DNA of 64,000 bases from Carya illinoinensis (lineage: Eukaryota > Streptophyta > Magnoliopsida > Fagales > Juglandaceae). The position numbers and the translations under genes are program-made. Of the stretch, positions 1-12,435 are shown piece by piece. The notes under the pieces are model-generated. The model was given only the letters and a program-made list of their open reading frames with translations, was not told where the DNA came from and searched no databases. Within the stretch, counting starts at the first letter, position 1, and the number at the start of each line of letters is the position of its first letter. Where the stretch lies: NCBI RefSeq assembly GCF_018687715.1, contig NC_056753.1, positions 12,394,501 through 12,458,500 of the forward strand, given 5' to 3'.

Positions 1-1465
1 TTTGAAAACTGCACAGAGAGATTATCATCACAAAATTGACTAATGCTGAGTAAATTAGTTTTAAGACTACTAACAAATAAAACATTATGTAGAATAGGTA
101 ATCCAGGTATTTAAATGCTCCATTTCCCTTCTACAACAGCCTTGCTATCATCTCCAAAGGTCACAGTGCCTCCATAGGATAGTTCAACTTTCTTGAACAA
201 ATCTTTATCTCCAGACACGTGTCTTGATCAAGCGTTGTCCAGTTACCAAAGCAATCTTCCATTGATCTAAGTGTTGTGTGGGCAATAAGGCATACATCAT
301 TTTCCTTAATCACCCATTTTGCCTTGAGTTTTGACTTCTTCTTTTCATTTGCACTGCTTTGCATGATATTTTCTTTATTTTGAAAGCAAAAATATGCTAG
401 TTCACCAAACTTGAGACTTATGAAGTTGATTTGTTGACTCATATTACCCATTTGATTCTCTAGACTCTTCCCTTTCCTTTTTGGATTTCTTTCACCTTCA
501 ATTTTCTGTGCTTGATACAAGCTAAAGTAATGTGGTCTTATATAACCAACAACTCCACAATTATGACAAGTATGAATAAATTTACCATCATATTTACCTT
601 TTTTCATTATTTTTTTGGTTGATTTTCCATGAAGATTTTTTGAATAAATTGGTTTAGATACAACATGATTTTGAACATTTATACATTCACTTCCTTTAAC
701 AAAAATAGTACCTTTAGTTGCAGTGGCAGCAGATGATGTGCCTTGTTTTTCTTTCCCTTTGGAAATTGTATATCTTAGGCCAGTTCTATCACTACTTACC
801 TTCTAAAAATTCAACATCTCTTCTACTTTCTGTGTTGCAGTTTTTTGTTTGCACTCTTGAAACTTTTTCAATTCTTTTACTAATGCATCCTTTTGATCCT
901 TTAATCTTGAAATTTCAACAGCAGAAATTTTTAGTGTCTTAGAGAGATTGTTTTTCTCATTCTCCACAGCAGTAAATCTATTGTATAGCTTTTGTTGATT
1001 ATCTTTAATTTGACCACTTCTTCACACACATCATTGTGTGCTTCTTGTACACTCAATTCTTGGTCAGCATCAACAAGTGTTATATCCAAATCACTATAAT
1101 CACATTCAATTTTAGATTTTTTTAGTGTAATCTCAGGTTAATCATCATACACAATAGTAGAAAAAGCCATAAAAGATTTTTTTATCATCCGATAATGAGT
1201 TTAAACTATCAGAATCTGAACTGTCATTAAGTGTGACATTTAATACTTTGCCTTTACTTTTCTTGAAATTTGGATATTCAATTCTTATATGACCATAATC
1301 GGAACATTTAAGACACTTCACTCTATCCCTTTTCTCAAATTTATCTTTATTCCAATTTTCAGACTAATTTTCCTTAGTAGAAAATTCTTTACCTCTTTTT
1401 TGCTTTTCACTAGCCTTTTTATTAAATATGAATTTTCTGAATTTTCTTGCAATGAGAGCAATGTC
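1..1465 (-). pseudogene. gag-pol: Ty1/copia (Sirevirus-like) gag C-terminal part and start of pol, broken, runs off window
   Basis: Reading from 1465 down, the minus strand continues the gag interrupted by the solo LTR at 1466-3757. A stretch ending in a run of K/R leads to a zinc knuckle CLKCSDYGHIRIEYPN near 1300-1255, whose last Cys has become Tyr. An acidic, Ser/Asp-rich stretch and a Leu/Lys-rich coiled-coil-like region (about 1000-800) follow. A second knuckle-like motif, CHNCGVVGYIRPHYF (about 570-525), comes next; its final Cys is also lost. Then the protease/pre-integrase region of copia pol is seen as WTTLDQDTC (degenerate form of the WYLDSGCS protease site), GGTVTFGD and NLLSISQFCDD (about 235-15). 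Two knuckles plus a gag coiled coil are known traits of Sirevirus/SIRE1-Maximus elements. Frameshifts and stops (one near 113) make it non-functional. Reverse transcriptase and integrase would lie left of the window. Confidence 0.85.
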
Positions 1466-3757
1466 TATGACGCCCCCAAATCCCCACATACGGACACGGA
1501 GAAATCGAGACGTCTCGATGATGACAACATGAGTTATCAGCCTATCGACGAGTGCCAAGTGTGTGTAAAAGCAACAAATGTGCAAAAGAAACATGCAACG
1601 GATAAATGAAACCATATAACTAGGTACCAGGATTTTTCTTAGTTTAATACAAAGCTGTTCAAAATATACATAATAAAATATTACAAGATACAAATATAGT
1701 TTCAAAGCCAACTACAAAGCATAAACTTCAACTCAAAACTTGGGTGGAACCGTATCCTCGGGCTCAGCCTCCTCCTCCTCCTCGATCTCTGCATCAAAAT
1801 CTACGGAACCAGAAATGGTGCCGCAGATAAGTAAGATTCAAACGCCACTAGATAAAAACATATTAACTCAAACAATATGCATGAAAGAATGCAAACACAC
1901 ACGTTCCATGAAAACCACATTTTTCCATGTACGCTAAAATCCCATTTGACCCAAAAACAAATCTTTAAAACCAATTCTCGTCATTATCCCAGATAATGGC
2001 CCAAATCAATAAACCACCATTTTCCCAGAAAATGTATCACATAGCCTCAAATCAAACCTCACCATTTTTCCAGAAAATGGCCCATAACCAAAACCATAAA
2101 ACCGATCCAATTATTGCATGCGCCATGATCTCCCCTAGGGATCATTCGAACACTCTGGCTCTGTGCCACACCGCAGGTAACGTCTACGCGTGTGACACCT
2201 AAACGAGTGATGCCCAGTACTCGCGCCTAGCACGTCCCTGGCCAGACCATCCTCTAGTCCCCGCCACTCTAGGGACCATGGAGTCGACACGACAGCGTTA
2301 CCGTATTGTGCGATCCGGTCATCGCCCAGTGACAACCCAGGAGATGTCACTCAGTATTATGCACTCTCGAGTGACCAGAGGAGCTTCATCGAGATAATAC
2401 TCCATCCCGGCTTGGGGTCGTGATGCACACGCACCCGAAAATCCATTTACATGAATAAAACAGGATTTTCTCAAATGAAATAAAATGCACATGTATGCTC
2501 CATGTAATACACGCCTCAATGCACAAAACAACCAACCAATCACAAACAGCCAAACCAATAAACTCTGTGCTCAATAATTCCGACCCCTGAACTCCTCGGA
2601 CTCAGTCCGGAATCAACCAACCAGCAGTCAAATAATTATTGCAAGAGTAAAATATATTTAAATCTAAAAGTAGAGTTTGGAAAATACTTACAGCACTATA
2701 TGGTATTTTTCTAAAGCTTACAACGTTGCAAATGATGGAGGAAAAGCAACGTAACAGTGTATTTTACACTGTAGCCGTGGGTAGTAAATTATCCACTTTC
2801 GAACGGGGACAAACCAAGATATGAAATTGATAGGGAATGGTCTAGAGATGTTTATGAAGTTAAAGGAAGTGAGCTTTGGCCGTGGGTGGCGGTGGAAACG
2901 ACGGTGGAAGTGCAAAAAGGGGCTGAACGGAGTTGTGCTCGTGGGAGCTGCTTTGGTAACAGATCGGGGCTGGAATTGGGTGGGTTAGGATGGCAATAAG
3001 TAGGGGAAGAAGTTGTGAAGAGGTGGTGGCCGGAGGTGGAACGACGGCGGTGGAAAAGCACAAAAACCGTGCGGCTTGGAGGAGCTCGTGGCGGCTAACT
3101 GTGGCTCAGATGGAGGTGAAACTTGGTGGGGATGTTCACTGGTCGGAGGGGAAGAAAACTGGGTGGGTGGTGTCGGCCATGTCGCTCGCGAGCGACAGTT
3201 CTGGGCTGAGGAAGCAACCGGCGACAGAGAGAGAAAGGAAAGCTGGTGCCGTGACTTCCAGTCGTGCGTGGCGGCTAACGGCTGCATTGGTTGGCCTGAA
3301 AATTGGGGAAGGTGATCACCGGCCAGAGGGAAAATGACCGGTGGGGGCGGTGCACTGCACGACGGTGGGACGGGGGCGAACTGGGCGGTGGAAGGAACGG
3401 ACGGAAATGGAGGGGGGCTAGGTCGCACGGGGGGAAGAAGAGGAAAAAGAAGAAGAAAAAGAAAAGAAAGAAGGAAGAAAAGAAAGAAAAGAGAAAGAAA
3501 AAAGGAAAAATGGAAAAAGAAAAAGAGAAAAGAAAAGATGGAGAAAAGAAATGAGGTCCAATCCTCATATCCGGAGTCCAAAAACTAACCCAACGAAAAC
3601 GATTTTAAAAAACATAAAACGGCTAAAATAAATTAAACACCACGTCAAAAAAAATAAAACCAATTAAAATACAATAATTTAAAATAAAAGAGCTAATATA
3701 TAATTAAATTAAAAACAACTCCTTCAGCGAAAATACATGTAAAAACGGGTCATCACA
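1466..3757 (-). mobile_element. Family-A solo LTR (2292 bp) inserted in copia gag, TSD ATGTC
   Basis: The insertion runs from TATGACGCCCCCAAATCC to CGGGTCATCACA and is flanked by identical ATGTC copies at 1461-1465 and 3758-3762. It matches the two LTRs of the complete element at 12436-20054 over most of its length: the CCCCCAAATCC start, the long purine-rich tract near 3425-3560, and the AATTAAAACAACTC...TCATCACA end. It carries no internal region, so it is a solo LTR left by LTR-LTR recombination. Orientation is minus by analogy with the complete copy. The block about 2150-2420 does not match the tandem-repeat block of the other A LTRs, so this copy belongs to a different subfamily. Confidence 0.9.
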
Positions 3758-3762
3758 ATGTC

Positions 3763-4442
3763 CTCATTATTCAAATTTTCCTCATCAAAAAAATTTTCAC
3801 AATCTCCTTTTATAGTTTTTAATGCGATAGACTTACATTTTCTTGTTTGAGGAAGTGATGATTCATACGTTTGTAAGGAGTCGACCAGCTCTTCAACTCT
3901 TATTACATCCAAGTCTTTGCTTTCCTCAATAGCAGTAATTTTAAGTCATAATCTTTCTGGTAGAGACCTCAATATCTTCCTTACAACTCTTGAGTCTTCA
4001 AATTTTTCTCTGAGATTAAACCTGAAATTTACAATGTCATTGAGCTTAGCATAAAAATAATTAAAACATTTATCTTCCAGCATTTTAATCTCCTCAAATT
4101 TTGAGGTTAACAATTGTAATTTTGAGTTTTTCACAATTTTTGTTCCCTCATGCGTAACCTCCAAGATATCCCATGCTTCTTTAGCAATCTTACAGATGGA
4201 GATTCTCTTAAATTCTTCTAGGGATACAACCATGAAGATAGCAGTTAGTCCTTTGCTATTCCAATTACAATTTCTAATCTCATCTCTCGTCCAAAGTCAA
4301 TATTTGCTTCGGGTTTAGTCCATCCTAGTTCAATGGAGTACTATACTCGTTCATCCAATGATTTAAGGAAAGCTCTCATGCGTGCTTTCCAATATGCATA
4401 ATTTTCACCATTGAAGTGCAGCGGGGCAGTCAATGATGACAT
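3763..4442 (-). pseudogene. gag: Ty1/copia (Sirevirus-like) gag N-terminal part
   Basis: The minus-strand start at 4442 gives MSSLTAPLHFNGENYAYWKA, the usual beginning of copia gag (the FxGxNYxxWK motif). It is followed by the UBN2-type capsid domain, including KEAWDILEVTHEG and LTSKFEEIKMLED, then FRFNLREKFED and KILRSLPERL. Stops occur inside (about residue 34 and after the LPERL motif), with at least one frameshift near 4260, so this is a pseudogene. The frame stops at 3757/3758 where the family-A solo LTR begins and resumes at 1465 on the far side, so the two halves were one gene before insertion. A decayed primer site and LTR lie just upstream (4483-4494 and from 4509). Family assignment is firm; the exact lineage within copia is inferred. 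Confidence 0.85.
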
Positions 4443-4482
4443 ATTTCCAGGGACACGGATCACACTCGAATGAGTGAACTAA

Positions 4483-4494
4483 GCTCTAATGCCA
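4483..4494 (-). other. Degenerate primer-binding site of the copia element
   Basis: The minus strand reads TGGCATTAGAGC, which differs at two positions from TGGTATCAGAGC, complementary to plant initiator tRNA-Met. It lies between the LTR edge at 4509 and the gag start at 4442, as expected. Confidence 0.7.
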
Positions 4495-4508
4495 ATTAAA
4501 ATTCCCAA

Positions 4509-5715
4509 TGTACCCCCATGTATTCAAAAAATTGTACCCAATTTACTTGAACAAATTGGTTAGATCTCAATCTTGTGATTATTTAATCAATCAAATACTT
4601 AAAGAAAATAAATAAATTTGCATAACACAACGATTGGTTACAAGTAAGCTCTCAATTACAAAACCTTTACTAATTGACTCTCTTACTTGACCAGACAAAT
4701 GACCCATTTGTCTCCTACCACAGTAGTAGTTAGAATCTCTAGCGATATTCAAATATTGACTTTTCTCTTGAAACTCCAGTAACTGAAATCCAATCAACGA
4801 TCCTCCAAACTTGGAGCACAATCACACTCAAGGAGAGATGAAAAACAAGGAGAAAATGAATTTTCTATCACAAGCACTTGGAATATACTCTCAATAATCC
4901 CTAGCTAAAACTCCTTTAAGAGTTATGAAATCGAATCCCTTTAAATTTTAAGTTTGGAAAGAGTTCCAGTTGAGGTAGGACTCTGCTGATAGTTAGAGTC
5001 TATCTCGAATACGTCTCCTGATGGATTGCTAATATTTCACAATAACTCTTTTCTACAGTAACTGATTTCTATTTAGTTTCTGTTTTAGATAAATGCAAAT
5101 CCTCATGGACTCGAATTTCACATAAATGACTTATCTAAACAATCGTATGGGAGGATGTCTTTCCCTCCCTCTCGAATAAAAAATTTAAGCTTCATACAAC
5201 ACTCTTTCCCTCCCTCTCTTATTTTCTAGACTCGTAACGTAATCATGGGGGAGGTGTAACCATGTGAGTGTGTAGGTGGAGAGAGCTAAAGTGAAAACCG
5301 TGTGATCTTATGTCTGCACCAGCTGGAGTCTTCCCAAGTGCTAGGTTAGGTGTATATTGTAGGTGTTAGAAGGAAAGCCTAAGCTAAAAACAATGCGGTT
5401 TGAATATTTTGAAGTAGGAGTGTTTGATCGTGTGCTTTGGGAGGTTATATTCAGGTGTTAGGTGCAATAAGTGTGGAATTGAGTGTATGCATTTGTTTGA
5501 TCTAAAAACCAGTGTTCCAAGCAACTCAAACCAAAGCATGATGGAGTGAGACTCTAGTGCAAATAAGGCTAGGCTGGAAGCGTTGGATACTTGGATGTGC
5601 AAAATGAGTGTTTTTGTGGTATGTATATGTTTGGTGCAACTCAAGTTTGACCATTTTGAGGAGTCCGTGAGTGTATTTTTGAGTTGAGGTTTTTTAGTCT
5701 TGGTTGAGTTACTTA
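4509..5715 (-). repeat. 5' LTR of the copia element (distal boundary uncertain)
   Basis: On the minus strand the LTR ends ...GGGGGTACA at 4509, 14 bases before the primer site. The interval holds typical LTR leader text and no supported coding sequence. The distal start is not resolved. It may be near 5390, where the minus strand reads TGTTTTTAGCTTAGGC, or extend to the MITE at 5718. The matching 3' LTR would be outside the window. Confidence 0.5.
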
Positions 5716-5717
5716 CG

Positions 5718-5948
5718 GGGCTATACTCATTTGTTTTCACAACCATTCTCATCCCATATTATCATATCTCATTTCATCTAATTATTACAACTTTTTTCAA
5801 ATTTTCATACAAAATAAAATAAAAAAATTCAACCTTTTCAAATCCCAAAGTAAAATTAATATTAAAAAATATATTCTAATAATATATTATTCAACTTTCA
5901 ACTTTTATTTCAACTCATCTCATCTCATCTGCAAAAATAAACGAGGCT
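5718..5948. mobile_element. MITE of the GATGAGATGAG family, copy 1
   Basis: The minus strand begins GCCTCGTTTATTTTTGC, runs through GATGAGATGAGATGAG, AAAGTTGAAAGTTGAATAA and TTTGAAAAGGTTGAA, and ends in a GATGAGAATGG-like tail. The same order of motifs appears at 9694-9909 and 50736-50907. There is no coding capacity. The element separates the copia LTR side from the family-D remnant. A clean target duplication is not visible (TAC/TAG flank it). Confidence 0.7.
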
Positions 5949-8141
5949 AGTTTTGACTCTTTTCAAAATAAATCTTTAAGAACTCCAAAATTTCAAAAAT
6001 TTTCTTGTAACATGTTTATAACATACTCCTAAGAACTAACATGCTTTGAATCAACATATAAAAGTCACAAAAAATCACAAAATCTCACTTGAGGTACTCA
6101 GCTCCAACACTGAGACAGAAACATAATTATTTTTCTCAACTTTGGTTTGATCAAACACTCATTCCTTGATTGAAAACATCCTAGCATTTTCTAAAGTAGA
6201 TCAAAGCATTAAACTTAAAATTACATGGCTAAAAATAAACTAAAATTTCGATCTAGCTAAAATCATCAAACTTTTGATCCAACCAAGTATTCTCATGCAT
6301 ACAAAATCATATCTTCACAAATAAACACATAAAATCTTCAAACCAATATCCTAACATGTATATTAAAGGCTTAGGATCATCAAATGAAAAAAATCAAACT
6401 CATTGGAGTAAGATTAGACCACAAAAGACCCAAGTTTTCATAAAATAGAAATTATTTTACTCCTTCCAGTTTCTAACTTTTTAGATCTAAGAAAATCATT
6501 CCTAAAAAACTTATAACATGCAAAAAATCCTTAAAAAACATTCACATAAATATTTTAACTACACTCCATAAAAATTTTGGACCAAGCTTTGTCCATTAGC
6601 TTGGTTAAAAACTCTAAAATATAACATACTATCCAGTTTATTGCCTAGAATGACCTTTATATGGTTAAAACAACTTTTTACCAATCCAAATAGCATGAAA
6701 ACAAACAAAAATGTACCAAAAAAAAAAAGCATTAGGCTTAAAGAAGAACAACTTTCACTAAGGAATTTTCGTGAGAAAATACTTAAAAGGGTTTCAAAAA
6801 CTGCAAGAAAAAAGACTCTGAAAACTGCCCAAGAGAGCTTCTAAGTTGCTCTCTAAAAAATGTGTGGGAAAAGAGACAAAATGAGAAAGGGAGTGACTGC
6901 ACTCTTCTTACACAAACTTAAGGTTGAATTGAGGTCTTGAGTGACACTTGAGTAATGGAAGTCTTCGCCAAAACAAGGGATAAACTACTCATGGTATGGG
7001 CTGCCTTGAGGTGCTGTGTAGGTGGTTGTGGTGAGGTGGCCTTTGCCTTCCCATCAAGAACTATTTGAGGGTTGTATTGAGCAGTGGGTAGTTAGTCTTG
7101 GGTGGGTGGAAACTTCCTCAAGAAGCTTTGCCCAGGTGGCCACAAGTCATGGGCTTAATGGGCTTTAACCGAATGGGCTTCATTTTGGAATTTAAAGAGG
7201 GTTTGGTTAAGGTTTGAGATGCACTTAAGCCTAAATTAATTTTTTATTGACCTAATCACAATTTCAAGGTTTAAAGGGTTGAATAATAATGTCATAACAT
7301 GAATTTGACAGATTAATAGCATGTTGAAGTGATTTAATCAAGTGATTAAACACAATACTAAAAATCGTATCCATTAGGGTTTTGAAATGAAGTTTGGGGC
7401 TTGGGGTAACGGTTTAGAATTTTTATTTCCTCCAAGCTTTTTGGAGTTTCAATTGGATATTAAGTATTTAGGATTTCACTAGGGTTGAAACTCTATTTGG
7501 TTTGGTACAAAATGGATGATTGGATGCAATAATGTTTTGCTTAGGTGGCATGATCTCACACCGTAATTTCCTTCACATTTCCATCTCATAGTTTCTCTTG
7601 ATGCCAAGTGTCCAATACTATTCATTAAGTGTAGCTAAGATCTTTCCAAGTGTCCAAGTAAAACTTCTGACATAATTTGGATATTTCACATTATGATTTC
7701 AAAAATATTGCACTTAGCGCTAGTATTGAGATTACTATTTACTCCGAAAAAGTAAAAAATAAACTTTGCACTGATCCTAAATAAACATACTAACCTAATA
7801 GTGCAATTCGTTTATAAAAATTCAACTCTAGAGTGCCTCAAAGTAATCAAAATACTTTTTTCAAGGGACGTTTCGTCCAAAAACTAAAAATAGGTTTATT
7901 GCGCCATAAAATCTTAATTATTCAAACGAAACTAATGGTGTAGACCACATCCCATTCTAACACTTATGGGTATCTTAAATATATAATATCGCACTTCTGG
8001 CACCTTAGTGAGTAGTAACACTGATGATGCTGACAAACTAAAACTTGCGCGATTGATTGATTCGTGAAAACTTACAGAATTATCATGAGATTCCTAAAGC
8101 GTATAGAAATTTTACCATTGAATTTTTAGTGGGCTATTACA
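5949..8141 (-). repeat. Family-D LTR remnant, minus orientation, 3' part missing
   Basis: The minus strand starts TGTAATAGCCCACTAAAAAT at 8141 and aligns by eye with the plus-strand D LTR (39895-40267 continuing at 46862 to about 48530). Shared landmarks include AGGTCATTCTAGGCAATAAACT (about 6650), the stretch equivalent to 46915-47000 (about 7690-7560), and GCATGTTAGTTCTTAGGAGT (about 6040-6020). It stops at the MITE, so the last 1.6 kb of the LTR is absent here. ORFs inside (for example 6641-6844) are not conserved with the other copy, so I call no gene. Confidence 0.8.
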
Positions 8142-9175
8142 CTCTAGGCTCTTCAGGGTCTTCTTAACTAATAAGGATTTCTGCCTCTTACATTTTTCCA
8201 TGGTCGGTTTCTTGTCCTGTTACAATTTCTACCATTCCGGGTGGGGAATGCTAGTGAAACTACCATGTAGAGATTTCAGAAAATCTCAGTAAGTTAACAA
8301 ATAATGTACAAACAAATAATATCAGCATATAAAGGCAATCCATGAGAATGTATGCATGGACATATAATTGACCCGAAACCTTGACTTATGCATATAAGTT
8401 ACAGAAATCTTGTGACAAAATCATGCTTGACTTTTCAGAGAAACACTTTTCTTCATTTCATTTTACACATTTCTTATAGCCTTGTAGTCCTTGTAATATA
8501 TGGATGGACACCTCACGGCTCCCCTACGCACCATGGGCCTGCATCACTTACCGATTCACTTGACCAGTGGTGACTACATCATAGTTATTATCATTATGTG
8601 GCACTTTGCACTTCACCTTCACCACATCCATGTTATGGCACCCATTAGCATTAGGTGCTACCTCGTTTCGGTGTCCTTTAGAAAGAACTTATTCGAGGTC
8701 CACCAACTGTGCTTCGCCGACCCATTGGTTATCACTTCCAATTTATGCACTCTAGAGTGGATAGATGAGTTCTACTAGGACATTCCCCCGTCCTAACATT
8801 TGAGGCCGTGACAAAACATAAAATGACATACTCTTTTGAGAAATGATGCACAACCCAAAATGCATGTGACATGAAACTTAAGAGACTCTTCTTCTTTTAT
8901 GAAAGACCCGGTCATGCATGGTCATGCGTTACACAAATTCATGCAACACTTCTAAGCGCATGTCACATTTATAGTTTGAAAATATTATGACAAATGATAC
9001 ACTTATCATAAGACAACAATCTGTACATAGCATGTTGAGAAAAGACATTTTGTTCATGGCAAATTAGTTATGACTGAATATCACAATAGCCATAAGCGAC
9101 ACATATAAACATGGCAAAGACATGAGAGACTGAATATAAAGCATTTGTTTGACCAACCGGTCTTTTCTATTGAGT
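8142..9175 (-). repeat. Family-E LTR fragment, minus orientation
   Basis: It matches 51535-52616 in the same orientation, sharing ACCATTCC-GGTGGGGAATG, AGAATGTATGCATGGACATATA, and the segment TTTATGCACTC-AGAGTGGA followed by CATTCCCCC. Both of its outer ends are cut: family D abuts at 8141/8142 and family B begins about 9180. The apparent ORFs at 8388-8778 fall in this non-coding LTR sequence. Confidence 0.75.
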
Positions 9176-9693
9176 AGTCATGAGTCTTGTCTATGGGTTT
9201 TAAAGATCGAAGCCATGCTTCTAAAACTTCGAAACTATGTTTTTAAATTTATATAGTGATTTTTAAACGAAGCCCAATAGTTTAAAGTTTTCGAAATATT
9301 TGAATGTCCAAAATTATTTTAAAGAGAGGAATTTTTGGTATTATTGTACCAAGCCTAATTTTAAGTCGAGCCTTTTATATTTTTGAAGCCCCAAAAATAA
9401 TATAGTTTTAGAAAAATCATTGTATTTAAATGATTTTAGTTTTTTTTTTCAAAAGTATTATTTAATATACATTATTTTATTTTATGTTGAAAACTCTAAT
9501 TATTTAAATGGTTTTATTTCTCTTAAAATTATTTAGTGAGCTTTATTATTTTATCTTATGATGAAGATTATTATTTTTGGGAATAATAAAATAAAGTTTG
9601 GTTTATAAATAAAGTTTCATTTTAGTTTCTATCTATTTTACTTAGTTTATTTTTATCTCCTTAGGTTTTTAAATGTAAACCGTTAGATTGAAT

Positions 9694-9909
9694 GCCTTGT
9701 TTGTTTTTGCAAATAAGATGAGATTAATGTAGATAAAAGTTGAAAGTTGAATAAAATATTGTCAGAATATATTTTTTTAATATTATTTTTATTTTAAGGT
9801 TTGAAAAAGTTGAATTATTTATTATATTTTGTATAGGGATTTGGGAAAGTTGTAATATGATTAGATTAGATAAGACGAGATGAAAAAATTTGTGAAAGTG
9901 AACGAGGGC
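9694..9909. mobile_element. MITE of the GATGAGATGAG family, copy 2
   Basis: It starts GCCTTGTTTGTTTTTGCAAA and ends near GAACGAGGGC, giving imperfect terminal inverted repeats (GCCtTGTTtgttTTTGCA against GCCCTCGTTCACTTTCACA). The interior AAGTTGAAAGTTGAATAAAA and TTTGAAAAAGTTGAATTATT match copies 1 and 3. It is absent from the equivalent position of the other B LTR (about 40900), which shows a real insertion. Confidence 0.75.
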
Positions 9910-9987
9910 TCAGACGAAAGATTAGGATTAAATCCCAAGGGAAACCTAAACCCTCACTTTTTCCCTCCCTTCTCTCTCCTCCCCCTC

Positions 9988-9990
<3 letters not shown>

Positions 9991-10038
<48 letters not shown>
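9991..10038. repeat. (TC)n microsatellite
   Basis: An uninterrupted TC dinucleotide run of about 48 bases in the C/T-rich leader of the B LTR. Overlapping ORFs of Ser-Leu or Arg-Glu repeats are artefacts of it. Confidence 0.95.
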
Positions 10039-10040
<2 letters not shown>

Positions 10041-10392
10041 CCCATGGGTTTCACTTCCTCTTGCAACCCAGTCGTAGCTCAGCCACCCGCTGCCGCTACC
10101 TACCGACAACCCTCCCCTCATGATGTCGCCGACCTCACTCACAGGTGATCCCCACTCTCTCTGGTTCCCCTCTATGAGCTGCTTGTCACTGCCAACTGCG
10201 CCACCACGACGAGTGGCCCTTGCCATCAAGCCACCCCGATCTCCCCACACTGAAACCCTTTATTTCCCATGGGTTTCTCCCTCTCGGATTTGGGTAGATC
10301 CGTGTGCCTCCACTGTGCATCCCTCCCTCCACGGCACTGCACCACCACACGTCAGCCCTCCAGCCACATCCACTGCAACCTATGAGCCATCA

Positions 10393-12430
10393 TGTAATGC
10401 CCGTCCTTGTGGTGGGTCCTTCAGAAAATGATTTTAAGAAAAATAGATGAGAATTACGGTTCTTTTTGAAAATTTTCTTTCCTTTCATGCCAGAATACAA
10501 AAGACTCCACGTTTATAAATAAAATTCGTTTCTTAATTAAAAATGTTACAGCAGAAAACATTATACTTCATGATTAAAGATTCTCATATAAAATATCTTG
10601 CCTAGGCTTTCATGCTCTTCCCCTTGGGTTGTGCCCATCCTTACGTGTCATGCTCATTTTGTTCCTGGGAGGGCACACATTAAAACTAAAATAAGTCGAT
10701 GACTCATAAGCATTACTTCATACAGTTAAAATATATGAACATAGGTTTTCAGTCATGCAGTCATCACTCCATACATATCATACGTATCATGCATAAACAT
10801 GCAATTCATTTAAAACGTTGCGAGGTGGGGTTTTTCTTTAAAAATGTTTTCTTCTTGTAAAATAGTTCCCCATGCCTTGTTGCCTTCATTTCTTAAAGAG
10901 TCTTTTCATGCATATATATTTTCTCACATACATTCATGCATACGTCTTTTCATACATACATGCATTCTTTCTTAACATACATGCATACATGATTTTCTTA
11001 TTGCTTTCATTGGCTGTTGCACACTATTGTGTCCCATGTGCTAGGGTTAGCGGTCTTTTGGACCTAATTTTACCCGTGGCCATGGGTTGAGAATCCATTC
11101 CATCAGGTTGCAGCACTGGGTGAACTATCAGTACTACTTACCCGGCATTGTAATCTACCCAGTCCAGTCCTTTGGTACCTTTTCATTTCCATTCATATGG
11201 CCGTTACATATCTTCATACATCATGCATTTAGTCCGTTCATTCATTTTCAGTCATTTCATTCCTTTACAATCCATTCAGTCCTTTATAGTTCTTTACAAT
11301 CCTTACAGTTCTTTCATTCGGTTCTTACGGTTCTTTACAATTCTTACAGTTCTTATAGTCCTTTCGTTCATAAAAGTCATTTTGAAAGCATTGGACATTT
11401 TTTTAAAAAAAAATTTTCTTTCACGGCATCATTTAAAAACGTCAGTTCATGCATCTTTTTAAGCTTCGGTTCATTTCCTTTTGCGAACATACATACAATA
11501 TGTACCATGTATAGCATCCATCTATATACATACACTTACATACTTTAGGTGCGTGAAAAGAGGTTGCCAACGAGGGCCGTATATCTTACTTATACTTGAA
11601 AACTTATGCTTAGCTTTCTTTTCATAAAACATGTTTCGTAGAGAAAGCGTCAATTCATAAAGTGATTTAAAGAAAAAAGCATTTCGTTTTCCTTTTCACT
11701 TATTTAGGAAAAAGAGTATGAATGCAATACTTATCTAGAAGAGTATGAACGCAATACTTACTTGGACTTCATGCCATACTCATTCCATGCAGTCTATTCG
11801 TGTGCATGTCAGATGCAACTTACATGTATACACATAGCCTTACGTTATTCTCTATCTAATGCATAAGCAACTATACTAAAAATAGAACTATGCTTCACTT
11901 GGAACACTCTCCATCCATCCTTGGGCTCTTACGTGCCATTTACTATGCTAAAATCTTCGGGGTCCTATTCCTTAAAGTGAACCTCCATAATTCTCTTAGG
12001 GTTAAGACACTAAGACTTTTGTCTTACTCTTATATTTCCACATTTCGATGCATGATTCCGACCGACAGAGTCACACGTTCCAACCTTAGACGATATACTC
12101 GTCACTACCTTCATGCATCCTAGCCCATACTCAATCCTCATTCCCATCTATTCATACAACATGACTTTAAACCAACTCTGAGGCTTAAACATTGTGCAAC
12201 CATGCTGAGGACAAATTATCCATTACATATGGTAAACCTGTCCGGCACACGTGTACTCCATTTACTCGCCAGAGGCACATGTATATTATCCTTTTTATCA
12301 CCTAAGACCAACTTATAATTCAACGAATGCCCGCTTGTATAAATAAGCTCCATACTCCAATACCAACTTGTTTAGACCTGGTTGATAGGACTCTTCCTAC
12401 CTCCCAGCCCTGTACAAGTTCATCCCGACA
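10393..12430 (-). repeat. Family-B LTR copy B1, left part, minus orientation
   Basis: It begins TGTAATGCCCGTCCTTG, the reverse complement of the B2 end at 44320 (...GAGCGTTACA). Homology to B2 then runs backward to about 42430. It is interrupted at 12436 by the complete family-A element and resumes at 20060. ATG-rich landmarks such as CTAGGGTTAGC and ACCCGGCATT correspond to 43600-43760 in reverse complement. Spurious ORFs here (10872-11548, 11890-12123) are not supported by the other copies. Confidence 0.8.
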
Positions 12431-12435
12431 CTTAA

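Larger units (their letters stand above)
9180..10392 (+). repeat. Family-B LTR, 5' portion, plus orientation (host of the nested insertions)
   Basis: It matches the 5' part of the B solo LTR at about 40440-41690: the AT-rich series with AATGATTTTAG, TTGAAAACTCTAA and AAATGGTTTTAT, then a TATA-like ATTAAATCCC (about 9928), then a C/T-rich leader. A MITE (9694-9909) and a CT microsatellite sit inside. At 10393 it is cut by a minus-strand B copy. Its continuation is probably the block at 22255-24440. Confidence 0.65.

Noticed and set aside
2985..3588. Overlapping ORFs on both strands (up to 198 codons) rich in Lys/Glu/Arg or Phe/Leu/Ser
   Set aside because: They translate the purine-rich tract of the family-A LTR. 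The same tract gives similar ORFs at 13801-14315 and 19573-19870, with no conserved frame.
9866..10077. Ser-Leu and Arg-Glu repeat ORFs
   Set aside because: Artefacts of the CT microsatellite; the same applies to 29533-29904.
10120..10431. Pro/Ser-rich 103-codon ORF
   Set aside because: It lies in the C/T-rich leader of a B LTR and crosses the junction with the next LTR at 10393, so it is accidental.
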